Positions 34,302 through 42,971 of a stretch of 49,948 nucleotides of DNA are shown here, piece after piece; position 1 is the first letter of the stretch, and every line of letters starts with the position of its first letter. This DNA is from Dethiobacter sp. (GTDB lineage Bacteria; Bacillota; Dethiobacteria; Dethiobacterales; Dethiobacteraceae). Location: NCBI GenBank assembly GCA_018335875.1, contig JAGXRN010000055.1, forward strand, positions 1 through 49,948. The letters are read 5' to 3'. Position numbers and translations under genes: made by a program. The notes under the pieces were generated by a model, which was given only the letters and a program-made list of their open reading frames with translations, had not been told where the DNA came from and made no database searches.

Positions 34302-35015
34302 TTGCGTATAGTCTGCCTGGCTGCCCGTAAAACAAAAATCGACCTTATAATTTTAATTTTGCTGGCAGTTGTTTTGCTGTTGCTTTTCTGGCGTGAAATA
34401 TCAGCCAATGCCCATCCCGCTATCCGCCCGGGACTCCCGCTCTCACGTAAAACTATTGTTATTGACCCCGGCCATGGGGGTTACGACCCTGGTGTGTCAG
34501 CAGGCAGCCTTAAGGAGAAAGATATTACCCTGGCTATCTCGCTGGCTTTACGTGATTGCCTGCAGGCCGCTGGCGCAAAAGTGGTAATGACCAGAGAGGG
34601 CGACTACGATTTACTGAGCCTGCCGGCGGCGGGGCCAAAAAAAAGACAGGACATGGAGCATCGCAAACAAATTATTGATGCAGCCAATCCCGATCTGGTG
34701 GTCAGCATCCATGTAAATTCCATATCATCTTCCCGCTGGTCCGGTTCCCAGGTATTTTACTGTGACGATTCTTCTGAGGGGAAGCGACTGGCCTTGATCT
34801 TGCAGGAAGAGTTGGCGAGAGTTCTTAAAAATACCGACCGCCAGGCGAAACCGGGGAATTATTTTATCCTTAACGAATCGCCTGCACCCGCTGCCCTGGT
34901 GGAAGCCGGGTTTCTTTCCAATCGAAAGGAAGGGCGCCTGCTTGCCGACAAGCGCTATCAGGCTAAAGTGGCATGGGCTGTATTTCTTGGTATAAACCGC
35001 TATTTTACAGAATAA
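34302..35015 (+). CDS. cwlD: N-acetylmuramoyl-L-alanine amidase, CwlD type
   Basis: A 237-aa amidase_3 protein with an N-terminal membrane anchor (about residues 14-30). Zinc ligands and catalytic residues are in IDPGHGGYDPG (His), LKEKDI (Glu), VVSIHVNS (His) and LVEAGFLSN (Glu). The size and single-anchor form match CwlD, which removes side chains to make muramic delta-lactam in the spore cortex. This supports endospore formation. The start is TTG with AAGGGAGGGG upstream. Confidence 0.85.
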   Translation: MRIVCLAARKTKIDLIILILLAVVLLLLFWREISANAHPAIRPGLPLSRKTIVIDPGHGGYDPGVSAGSLKEKDITLAISLALRDCLQAAGAKVVMTREGDYDLLSLPAAGPKKRQDMEHRKQIIDAANPDLVVSIHVNSISSSRWSGSQVFYCDDSSEGKRLALILQEELARVLKNTDRQAKPGNYFILNESPAPAALVEAGFLSNRKEGRLLADKRYQAKVAWAVFLGINRYFTE

Positions 35016-35160
35016 CGCAGGGCTGAACTAAAACACACTTATCTTAATTCGCCGTTTTTTTATTTATTCCTACATAGGAATTCTATAAACCATGGAATTT
35101 AGGTTCCTGGTTTCTTACTTTTAGCAGTGCCGGAGCGCCTGATTGCTTTATCTATCTCCA

Positions 35161-35553
35161 TCACATAGTCTTTCCTGCTCGTATTACCCGGGAAATGGGA
35201 ACTGTTAGCTCGGCCAGTGCGCTGATTGCTTTTTCGGCTTTAAATTCCTGGGTGAAGCCGATAATGGCATTAATAAATACCACAGCCAGTATTACATAAG
35301 TATCGGTTAATTCCCCCAGCAGCGTAGTAACTGCTGCTGCAGCCAGCAGAATATATATAAGGGGATCCATAAACTGCTCCAGCATAATCCTGTAAATTCC
35401 TGTGGACTTTGCCGCTTCTATTTTGTTTTCACCGTACTTTGCCAGGCGTTCCTCCGCCTCTTGCGGGCTAAGCCCATCTTCTCTGCTTTTTAGTTGTGTA
35501 AATACTTCAACAATATCCATTTGGAAAATAAGTTTGTTATCAGTCGTCATCAT
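35161..35553 (-). pseudogene. P-type cation ATPase, N-terminal fragment
   Basis: 130 codons carry the cation-ATPase N-terminal domain (LSPQEAEERLAKYGENKI), the first two membrane helices and the beginning of the actuator domain. A stop follows GKTM. A full Ca2+-type pump is close to 900 aa, and no phosphorylation motif (DKTGT) lies downstream. The gene has therefore lost over 80 percent of its length, probably by deletion. Confidence 0.85.
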
Positions 35554-35717
35554 AATCTCCTTTTTATAGAGAATTACCCTTATTTTATTACAATTTAGCT
35601 TAAAAAGAAATGAGTGCGCGGTGCTGGAGAAAAGATACGAAAAAATTGATTTAAACCGTATTTTGGATTATTATATAGTCAACAGGCGCACTGCCGCGCG
35701 CAAAGGAGGCAACCGGG

Positions 35718-37052
35718 TTGAATAATATTGTTTCCGCCGGGATTTACCCTCATCCCCCAATTCTTGTTCCCGAGGTGGGAGGGATGGATGTAAAAAAAGT
35801 CGCGTCCACAGCCGGTGCGATGGACGAAATGTCACGCCGTGTAAATAAAAGCGGTGCTGATACACTGATTATAATTTCACCCCATGGTCCGGCATTCAGG
35901 GATGCTGTGGCCATACTTGGCCAAGATAGATTAAACGGTACACTGGGGCGTTTTGGCGCTCATGGCGTTGGCTTTGAATTTGCCAATGACCTGGAGCTTG
36001 TTCGTGCTATTGCAGAAGAGGCAAAAAAAGACGGCCTGGCAGCAGTTGTTTTAGATGAAGCGGCAGCAGCAGCTTATGGCGCGGAGTTATCTCTGGACCA
36101 CGGAGCTTTGGTCCCGCTCTATTTTCTGTCACGTGCAGGAGTAAAGCTGCCGCTTGTCCATCTTACCTTTGCTTTTTGGCCGCCGCCACAGCTATATAAG
36201 TTTGGCCGGGCACTGTCCCGGGCGCTGTCCAATCTTGGCAGAAAAGCCGCCATTGTAGCCAGCGGGGACCTGTCCCACCGCCTGACAAAAGACGCCCCTG
36301 CCGGTTATTCTCCGCAAGGCAGGGAGTTTGATACCCGCCTGACAGAACTGCTGCGCGACTCTGACGTGGACTCAATCCTGGCGTTGGACCGGGAAAAAGT
36401 GGAAAGGGCGGGGGAATGCGGTTACCGCTCACTGCTTATCTGTCTGGGCAGCCTGCACGGGCTGCGCCTAAAGCCCGATATCCTTTCTTATGAAGGCCCG
36501 TTTGGTGTGGGCTATCTGGTAGCAGACCTGTCGCCGCAGGCCAAGGAGGAGAGCGAGTATGTGCAGCTGGCACGCAACGCTCTTGAGTCTTATGTGAGAA
36601 CGGGTAAAGTTATTACCCCTCCTCACGGCACATCCCTGAGCAAACAGCAGGCAGGCGCCTTTGTTTCACTTAAAATTGACGGGCAGCTGCGCGGCTGCAT
36701 TGGCACTATTGAGCCGGCGCGTGAAAACCTGGGTGAAGAAATAATTGAAAATGCCATCTCCGCTGCCTCCTACGACCCGAGATTTCGCCCTGTAACGGTG
36801 CCCGAGCTGCCTGCTTTGGATTATTCTGTCGATGTGCTGTCTGAGCCGGAGGAAGTGTCCGGCACCGATGCGCTTGATCCTGCGCGCTATGGTATTATTG
36901 TTCAGAGCGGACGCAAGAAAGGCCTTCTGCTTCCAGACCTCGCCGGTGTGGATACTGTGGAAGAGCAGCTGTCAATTGTTCTGCAAAAAGCCGGTATTGC
37001 GCCGCACGAGCGCTACAGCATCTTTCGCTTCACTGTGGAGCGCTTTTATTAA
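35718..37052 (+). CDS. Memo-AMMECR1 fusion of the AmmeMemoRadiSam system
   Basis: A 444-aa fusion. Residues 1-260 are a MEMO1-like domain of the extradiol dioxygenase fold (GIYPHPPILVPEVGG, IISPHGP, LDHGALVPLYF, ASGDLSHR). Residues 275-444 are AMMECR1 (GTSLSKQQAGAFVSL, LRGCIGTIEPARENL, ISAASYDPRFRPV). These correspond to the AmrB and AmrA components. With the radical SAM enzyme next door they form a conserved trio whose substrate is unknown. The start is TTG with AAAGGAGG upstream. The next gene starts 13 bases after the stop. Confidence 0.93.
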   Translation: MNNIVSAGIYPHPPILVPEVGGMDVKKVASTAGAMDEMSRRVNKSGADTLIIISPHGPAFRDAVAILGQDRLNGTLGRFGAHGVGFEFANDLELVRAIAEEAKKDGLAAVVLDEAAAAAYGAELSLDHGALVPLYFLSRAGVKLPLVHLTFAFWPPPQLYKFGRALSRALSNLGRKAAIVASGDLSHRLTKDAPAGYSPQGREFDTRLTELLRDSDVDSILALDREKVERAGECGYRSLLICLGSLHGLRLKPDILSYEGPFGVGYLVADLSPQAKEESEYVQLARNALESYVRTGKVITPPHGTSLSKQQAGAFVSLKIDGQLRGCIGTIEPARENLGEEIIENAISAASYDPRFRPVTVPELPALDYSVDVLSEPEEVSGTDALDPARYGIIVQSGRKKGLLLPDLAGVDTVEEQLSIVLQKAGIAPHERYSIFRFTVERFY

Positions 37053-37065
37053 CCGGAGGTAATTT

Positions 37066-38061
37066 ATGCACGAGGCATTGTTTTACGAAAAAAAAGAAAA
37101 TGGCGTCCACTGCCATCTTTGCCCGCACCACTGCCGCCTGCAGAGCGGTGAAACCGGGCTTTGCGGCGTGCGACGTGAAGAGAGCGGCAGATTGTATGCC
37201 CTGAATTATGGGGTCTGCGCCGCCATGGCCACCGACCCCATAGAGAAAAAGCCTCTTTATCATTTCTTCCCCGGCAGTGATATTTTTTCCATAGGAACTG
37301 TGGGGTGCAATCTGGATTGCGGTTTCTGCCAGAACTGGCAGCTGGCACGCGGGCACCGCCAGGGTGAAAATGTCCCCATTGTGCCTGATAGAATTGCAGC
37401 TATGCTTGAAAAACAAAAAGGTCCTCACAATATAGGTGTTGCTTATACTTACAGCGAGCCTGGCATGTGGTATGAGTTTGTCAGCGACACAGCTCGCCTG
37501 GTCAGGGATAAAGGTTTTAAAAATGTCCTTGTCACTAACGGCTATCTGAACATCGAACCACTAAAAAAGCTTCTGCCGTTTCTGGATGCCCTTAATATTG
37601 ATGTCAAGGCTTTCAGTGACGAGTACTATCGTCAAAACTGCCGCGGACGGCTTGACCCGGTACTTCGCTATGTGGAGACGGCTGCCAGGGAGGCACACGT
37701 GGAACTTACTTACCTGGTGGTACCCACACTAAACGACAGCAGGGAAGAAGTTCGCAGCTTCGCAGCCTGGGTTGCCGCCATTAACCCGTCCATTCCTGTC
37801 CATTTCTCGCGCTACTACCCTCAGCACCGCTTTACCCTGCCGTCGACACCGGTTGAACTCATGGCAGAACTTAGTAAGACAGCCAGGGAACATCTGCATT
37901 ATGTTTACATAGGTAATGTGCCCGGTAGCGACAGTGCTCACACTTACTGCCCTGCCTGCGGCAAGGCGCAGGCAGGGCGGGACGGCTACAGAACACGCCT
38001 GCTGCTGTGCGGCGACTCCTGCGCCAACTGCGGCAGGAAGAGCGACTTCATCATGAACTAA
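37066..38061 (+). CDS. amrS: AmmeMemoRadiSam system radical SAM enzyme
   Basis: A 331-aa radical SAM protein related to pyruvate formate-lyase activating enzymes. CPHHCRLQSGETGLCGVR opens it. The cluster motif is GCNLDCGFCQNW (CX3CX2C). YTYSEPGMWYEF follows, and there is a C-terminal Cys-rich part (CPACGK, CANCGRKSD). It binds one 4Fe-4S cluster and makes a 5'-deoxyadenosyl radical. It is co-transcribed with the Memo-AMMECR1 gene, behind CGGAGG. The reaction in this system is not established. Confidence 0.95.
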   Translation: MHEALFYEKKENGVHCHLCPHHCRLQSGETGLCGVRREESGRLYALNYGVCAAMATDPIEKKPLYHFFPGSDIFSIGTVGCNLDCGFCQNWQLARGHRQGENVPIVPDRIAAMLEKQKGPHNIGVAYTYSEPGMWYEFVSDTARLVRDKGFKNVLVTNGYLNIEPLKKLLPFLDALNIDVKAFSDEYYRQNCRGRLDPVLRYVETAAREAHVELTYLVVPTLNDSREEVRSFAAWVAAINPSIPVHFSRYYPQHRFTLPSTPVELMAELSKTAREHLHYVYIGNVPGSDSAHTYCPACGKAQAGRDGYRTRLLLCGDSCANCGRKSDFIMN

Positions 38062-38125
38062 AAATCAAACATGTTTTCCCCTGCCTGCGGCATACTATTT
38101 TATAGATGAGGACGGGGGAGTGTAA

Positions 38126-39472
38126 GTGATTTTTATCAACACACTTAGCGTTATAAATGATTTTCTGCATGATCTTGTGGGCGGCCCCCTCATGATTACA
38201 GCGATTATTGCCACCGGGCTCTACCTGACCTGGCGCGTGGGGTTCCTGCAGGTGAGAAAGTTCGGCACTGTCCTCCGGGAGACACTGTTTAGTATTTTTA
38301 AGCCGGCCAAAGGGGCAAAGGGTGACATCAGCCCCTTCCAGGCTCTGACAACAGCACTGGCGGCTACCATTGGCACAGGCAATATCGCAGGCGTTGCCAC
38401 AGCCATCTCCCTCGGCGGCCCCGGTGCTATTTTCTGGATGTGGGTATCGGCTTTTCTGGGAATGATAACCAAGTATTCCGAGGTGGTGCTGGCAGTGCAT
38501 TATCGCCGCACCAGGGGTAAAATGGTGGTTGGCGGGCCCATGTATTATCTGGAGCACGGCTTAAACTCCCGCCTCCTCGCTGTCCTATTTGCTCTCTTTG
38601 GTGCACTGGCTGCTTTTGGTATCGGCAATATGGTGCAGGCCAATTCTGTAGCCGATGCAGTAAACCAGGCTTTTAATATTCCGCCTCTTATCACCGGCCT
38701 TGTGCTGGCTGCAGCAACTGCTGTGGTTATCATCGGCGGCATCAGGCGTGTGGCATCCATTACAGATAAGCTGGTGCCACTGATGGCCGCATTCTACTTT
38801 TTCGGCGCCCTCACTATCCTGCTACTTGCCGCACCCCTCATACCGTCTGCTTTTGCCTCCATTATCGGCAATGCTTTTACCGGCCGTGCGGCTGTGGGCG
38901 GTTTCGCCGGCGCCGGTGTGATGCAGGCCATCCGCTTTGGTATCGCGCGTGGTATTTTTACCAATGAAGCGGGGCTTGGCAGTGCTTCCATTGCCCATGC
39001 CGCTGCCCGTACAGACCATCCGGCCCGCCAGGGCCTGTGGGGAATCTTTGAGGTTTTTTTTGATACCCATGTTATTTGTACCATGACAGCACTGGTCATC
39101 CTTGTCACCGGCGTCTGGTCGCAGGGCCTGGAAGGCGCGGGCATGACCACAGCCGCCTTTAACCAGGGGCTGCCCGGTCCCGGCGGCTATATCGTGGCTA
39201 CAGGTCTTGTCTTTTTCTCTTTTTCCACACTTGTGGCGTGGTCGTTTTACGGGGAAAAATGCTTTGAATACCTGGCCGGTTCGCGCTCTGTGATGCTTTA
39301 CCGCCTGGTTTGGATTCCGCTTATTCCCATTGGCGCCATTGGCGGCCTGCGCACTGTCTGGGCACTGGCCGACACTTTAAACGGGCTGATGGCAATACCA
39401 AACCTGATCGGACTGTGGGGGTTGAGTGGAGTGGTGATTAAGTTGACCCGGGAGTTCTTCAGTAAGAACTAG
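38126..39472 (+). CDS. Alanine/glycine:cation symporter (AGCS family)
   Basis: A 448-aa polytopic membrane protein with about ten or eleven helices. Family signatures are ATIGTGNIAGVA (about 82), GGPMYYLEHGL and FTNEAGLGSASIAH. It imports alanine or glycine together with Na+ (or H+). The start is GTG with GGGGGAG close upstream. It is a single gene between the radical SAM gene and the cdaA promoter. Confidence 0.94.
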   Translation: MIFINTLSVINDFLHDLVGGPLMITAIIATGLYLTWRVGFLQVRKFGTVLRETLFSIFKPAKGAKGDISPFQALTTALAATIGTGNIAGVATAISLGGPGAIFWMWVSAFLGMITKYSEVVLAVHYRRTRGKMVVGGPMYYLEHGLNSRLLAVLFALFGALAAFGIGNMVQANSVADAVNQAFNIPPLITGLVLAAATAVVIIGGIRRVASITDKLVPLMAAFYFFGALTILLLAAPLIPSAFASIIGNAFTGRAAVGGFAGAGVMQAIRFGIARGIFTNEAGLGSASIAHAAARTDHPARQGLWGIFEVFFDTHVICTMTALVILVTGVWSQGLEGAGMTTAAFNQGLPGPGGYIVATGLVFFSFSTLVAWSFYGEKCFEYLAGSRSVMLYRLVWIPLIPIGAIGGLRTVWALADTLNGLMAIPNLIGLWGLSGVVIKLTREFFSKN

Positions 39473-39535
39473 ATATATTTTAAAAATTCTTTAGAATTAG
39501 CCAAAAAACAGGGTTTTGGCGCTGCTTAGCGAATA

Positions 39536-39564
39536 TTCACAGAAATAAATAAATGGCTTATAAT
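39536..39564 (+). promoter_or_regulatory. Promoter of cdaA
   Basis: TTCACA and TATAAT are separated by 17 bases, about 30 bases upstream of the cdaA start. Confidence 0.6.
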
Positions 39565-39594
39565 ACTAAGAGAATAAACGGAGGGGGCGGTCGC

Positions 39595-40407
39595 ATGACA
39601 CAGCTTCTCCAGGTGCTGACCGCGTTCAGCTGGCGCAGTGTACTGGATATTGCCATAATCACATATGTTTTTTACAAGGCTATTATGCTGATTCGCGGCA
39701 CGAGAGCGGAACAACTGGTAAAAGGTTTGGCCGTCCTTTTAATCGCCACTGTCCTCAGCGGGCAGCTTGGGCTGGTTACAAGCCATTGGCTGCTGAGAAA
39801 TACTATGACTCTCGGCCTGGTGGCAATTCCCATTGTCTTCCAGCCTGAACTGCGCCGTGCTTTGGAGTCACTTGGGCGCGGAAAGATTTTTACACGCTCC
39901 AGCCTTCTTTATGGTGATAAAGAGTTTGAGCAAATGCTTGATGAAGTAATTAAAGCCGTGCAGGTGCTGGTTAAAAAGAAGCTCGGTGCACTGCTTGTGA
40001 TGGAACGTGAAACAGGGCTTAATGAATTGGTTGAGACTGGGATTGGTATTGACGGGCAGGTTTCCGCCGAACTTCTCATTAATATTTTTCTTCCCCGCAG
40101 TCCCCTGCACGACGGAGCAGTTATTATCCGCGGCAACCGTCTGATCGCAGCAGGCTGCTACCTGCCGCTCACTGAAAACCCCAATCTCAGCAAGGAGCTT
40201 GGTACCCGCCACCGCGCTGCCCTTGGTGTTTCAGAGCAATCCGATGCTGTGGTCCTGGTAGTTTCAGAAGAAACCGGAGTAATTTCTCTTACCAATAGTG
40301 GTAAGCTAACACGCTACCTGGATGAAAAAACGCTTAAGCAAATGCTGCTTAAATTCCTGAAACCTCCTTCCACGTCCTTAAGTTTTTGGCAGTGGAGGTC
40401 ACATTGA
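39595..40407 (+). CDS. cdaA: Diadenylate cyclase CdaA
   Basis: A 270-aa membrane enzyme that makes c-di-AMP from two ATP. Three N-terminal membrane helices (about 10-90) precede the DAC domain, with SPLHDGAVIIRG (DGA motif) and GTRHRAALGVSEQSDA (RHR motif). GGAGGGGG precedes ATG 39595, which is chosen over an earlier start at 39553. Its stop overlaps the next gene. The order cdaA-cdaR-glmM is conserved in Firmicutes and links c-di-AMP to cell-wall precursor supply and osmotic control. Confidence 0.96.
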   Translation: MTQLLQVLTAFSWRSVLDIAIITYVFYKAIMLIRGTRAEQLVKGLAVLLIATVLSGQLGLVTSHWLLRNTMTLGLVAIPIVFQPELRRALESLGRGKIFTRSSLLYGDKEFEQMLDEVIKAVQVLVKKKLGALLVMERETGLNELVETGIGIDGQVSAELLINIFLPRSPLHDGAVIIRGNRLIAAGCYLPLTENPNLSKELGTRHRAALGVSEQSDAVVLVVSEETGVISLTNSGKLTRYLDEKTLKQMLLKFLKPPSTSLSFWQWRSH

Positions 40408-41336
40408 TGATAGACCGCCTTCTTAAAAGCAATAATATTGTCAAAATAATAGCTTTCTTTCTGGCGCTGACGCTTTGGATTTATGTTGCCGGTGACAACC
40501 TGCGTACAAATGTGCAGGATGTTTCCCGTACCATTACAAATGTACCGCTGGCATACCGTAACCTCAACGACCGCCTGGAGCTGATGGAGATCCCCGCCAC
40601 CATTGACATTGTCCTGCGCGGCGCAGCAGACCGCGTTTATGACATTTTGCCGCATGAGATTGAAGTTTATGTTAACCTGCAGGGGCTCGACGAAGGACGG
40701 CACCGCCTTACTCCAAATGCCGCCCTGCCACGAGGCATCAGGATGGAGTCATTCCATCCCCAGCAGGTAACTGTGGAAGTGGAAGAAGTTATCATGCAGC
40801 AGAGGAAGGTTTCTGTAATATTGACAGGAAAACAGGTTGACGGCTGGGTTGTGGGCGAACCTGTGGCCATCCCCGACCAGATATTTGTGCGCGGCCCCCG
40901 TTCAGTGCTCGATAGTGTTGTTGAGGTCAATGCCGAAGTAGATATAAGTGGTGCCGAAGACAATGTAATTCAGGTTGTGCCTGTGCGGGCTGTTGACCAC
41001 TTGGGCCGGGAAGTGGGAAGGGCCGTAGTCAACCAGGATATGGTGCAGGTACAGGTGCCTGTCTTTTTACCACAGAAAGATGTTCCGGTCAAAGTGTCAC
41101 TGGAAGGGGAACCTGCTGAGGGCTACAGGGTGGCTGCCATTAACATCAACCCCGGCGAGGTGACTGTGACCGGCCGTGAAAGCTATGTGCAGGCAGTGAG
41201 CGTCCTGACTACAAAGACCATAGACATTACAGGCGCCACAGAAAGCATAACCAGGGAAGTGGAACTTTTCTCTCCGGAAGGGGTGGAGCTTTCAAAAACA
41301 TTGGTATCGGTGGAAATTATTATTGAAGAGCTGTGA
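40407..41336 (+). CDS. cdaR: CdaA regulator CdaR (YbbR-domain protein)
   Basis: A 309-aa protein with one N-terminal membrane helix (IIAFFLALTLWIYVAG) and about three to four YbbR repeats outside the cell, seen as recurring VPLAYRNL, VNLQGL, VSVILTGK and VPVKVSLEGEP strands. In relatives it binds CdaA and modulates its activity. ATG 40407 shares a base with the cdaA stop, with GGAGG at 40394-40398; TTG at 40404 is possible. Confidence 0.93.
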   Translation: MIDRLLKSNNIVKIIAFFLALTLWIYVAGDNLRTNVQDVSRTITNVPLAYRNLNDRLELMEIPATIDIVLRGAADRVYDILPHEIEVYVNLQGLDEGRHRLTPNAALPRGIRMESFHPQQVTVEVEEVIMQQRKVSVILTGKQVDGWVVGEPVAIPDQIFVRGPRSVLDSVVEVNAEVDISGAEDNVIQVVPVRAVDHLGREVGRAVVNQDMVQVQVPVFLPQKDVPVKVSLEGEPAEGYRVAAININPGEVTVTGRESYVQAVSVLTTKTIDITGATESITREVELFSPEGVELSKTLVSVEIIIEEL

Positions 41337-41337
41337 A

Positions 41338-41366
41338 TTGTCAAGCAGTTTATACTATGCTATACT
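41338..41366 (+). promoter_or_regulatory. Promoter of glmM
   Basis: TTGTCA and TATACT are separated by 17 bases, directly after the cdaR stop; GGAAGGAGGG precedes the glmM start. glmM may thus be transcribed both from here and by read-through. Confidence 0.65.
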
Positions 41367-41392
41367 AAAGTGTCTCCGGAAGGAGGGTAAGT

Positions 41393-42733
41393 ATGGGCAA
41401 ACTCTTTGGCACAGACGGCATACGAGGCGTAGCCAACCAGGAACTCACACCTGAAATGGCCTTCAAAATGGGCCGGGTTGCCGCCTATGTCCTTTCCCGT
41501 TCCCATGCCTCCCCAGGCTTCCTGGTGGCCAGGGATCCGCGTATTTCCGGCGAAATGCTTGAAGCAGCCCTGGTAGCCGGGCTCACTTCAGTTGGCGCGC
41601 AGGTATACCTGGCCGGCATAGTATCAACTCCCGCCGCCGCTTATCTGACTAAAAAACTTCCTGCCTGCGGTGGAGTTATAATCTCCGCCTCTCACAATCC
41701 CTACTACGATAACGGCATTAAATTCATCAGCGGTGATGGCTTTAAACTTCCGGATGAAGTAGAAGCTGAAATGGAAAGTCTTTATAACCTTGCACACGAC
41801 AATCTTCCCCGCCCCCGCGATAATTCAGTAGGCCGCGTCTATCCTCTTGTTGATGCAGCCCGCCAATATCTGGACTATCTGCTGTCCACCGTCCATGTTC
41901 CCTTTGCCGGCTGCCGCGTAGTGCTTGACTGTGCCAACGGCGCAGCCTCCGACATTGCGCCTCTGGCTTTCCGAACCCTTGGTGCAGAGGTCATAGTTAT
42001 TCATGACTCTCCCGACGGCATCAATATCAACCGCAACTGCGGATCTACCCACTACGGGGAAGCAGTTCGTGCTGTGCTCGACCATAAAGCACAACTTGGC
42101 TTCACTTTCGATGGTGATGCAGACAGGGTACTGGCTGTTGATGAGAATGGTGAACTGGTGGATGGGGATGCCATCATGGCTATCCTGGCCGGGTCGCTTA
42201 AAGAATCCGGCCGCCTGCAGAAAGACACACTGGTGGCGACTGTGATGAGCAATCTTGGCCTGGAAAAAGCTGTTGACAAAATAGGTGTCAACCTGTTGCG
42301 CACCAAAGTGGGTGACCGCTATGTGCTGGAGGAAATGATTGCCGGTGGATATAATCTGGGCGGTGAGCAATCCGGCCATATTATCATGCTTGACCTGAAT
42401 ACAACCGGTGACGGCCTGCTGACAGCACTGCAGCTGATGTCCATTGTTTCAGAAAAGGGAAGGCCGCTCCGAGAGTTGGCATCCTGTTTTACCCGCTACC
42501 CCCAGGTTCTTGTTAACTGCCGGGTAGAGAATAAAGAAGGCCTGGCTTCAAACAAACGAGTAGCAGACGCTGTAAACACCCTGGAGCGGGGCCTTGCCGG
42601 CCACGGCCGCCTGCTTGTCCGTCCATCAGGCACAGAGCCCCTAGTCCGTATCATGCTGGAGGGACCAAATGAAGTGCAGTTGCATACAATGGCAGAGGGG
42701 CTGGCGGAGGTAATCAGGCAGGAACTTAATTAA
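41393..42733 (+). CDS. glmM: Phosphoglucosamine mutase
   Basis: A 446-aa enzyme that converts glucosamine-6-phosphate to glucosamine-1-phosphate. FGTDGIRG begins it. IISASHNPYYDNG holds the phosphoserine, DGDADR binds Mg, GGEQSGH is the sugar loop, and RPSGTEPLVRIM the phosphate-binding loop. Full length. It feeds UDP-GlcNAc synthesis after GlmS, which is encoded next. Confidence 0.98.
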   Translation: MGKLFGTDGIRGVANQELTPEMAFKMGRVAAYVLSRSHASPGFLVARDPRISGEMLEAALVAGLTSVGAQVYLAGIVSTPAAAYLTKKLPACGGVIISASHNPYYDNGIKFISGDGFKLPDEVEAEMESLYNLAHDNLPRPRDNSVGRVYPLVDAARQYLDYLLSTVHVPFAGCRVVLDCANGAASDIAPLAFRTLGAEVIVIHDSPDGININRNCGSTHYGEAVRAVLDHKAQLGFTFDGDADRVLAVDENGELVDGDAIMAILAGSLKESGRLQKDTLVATVMSNLGLEKAVDKIGVNLLRTKVGDRYVLEEMIAGGYNLGGEQSGHIIMLDLNTTGDGLLTALQLMSIVSEKGRPLRELASCFTRYPQVLVNCRVENKEGLASNKRVADAVNTLERGLAGHGRLLVRPSGTEPLVRIMLEGPNEVQLHTMAEGLAEVIRQELN

Positions 42734-42763
42734 AGGAGGAATGCTGACACAAAACTTAATAGC

Positions 42764-42899
42764 AAGCGCCAGAGCACGCACAGCGTGCTGACGAGGAGGA
42801 GGTTTATCGATTTTCTCGGCGGATGCCTCCCGGCCGGGCCACGGCCGTAAGGACTTCTACAAAACCGGTGAGCAATCGCCGGGACAAAAGGAAGATTCC
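42764..42899 (+). ncRNA. glmS ribozyme-riboswitch
   Basis: The stretch has the glmS ribozyme features. AGCGCCAG is at the 5' end, with the predicted cut before G42766. The P1 arm GCACGC/GCGTGC follows, then GACGAGGAGGAGG with TATCGA, then TCGGCGGATGCCTCCCGG, and a P3/P4 part to GACAAAAGGAAG. With glucosamine-6-phosphate as cofactor it cleaves its own mRNA and lowers glmS expression. It sits 72 bases before the glmS start, the normal location. Confidence 0.95.
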
Positions 42900-42971
42900 A
42901 GTGGCTTATTCGTATTGCAGTAAACCAATAAAAAATTGTGAAATATTTCCTAAAAAGAAAGGGGAATCTTA

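Noticed and set aside
41825-42379. 184-codon - strand frame inside glmM
   Set aside because: Shadow of glmM; no start signals or protein motifs.
42741-42791. 16-codon leader ORF before and inside the glmS ribozyme
   Set aside because: The GGAGG lies only one base from the ATG and the ORF runs into the ribozyme core; it is better explained by ribozyme sequence.
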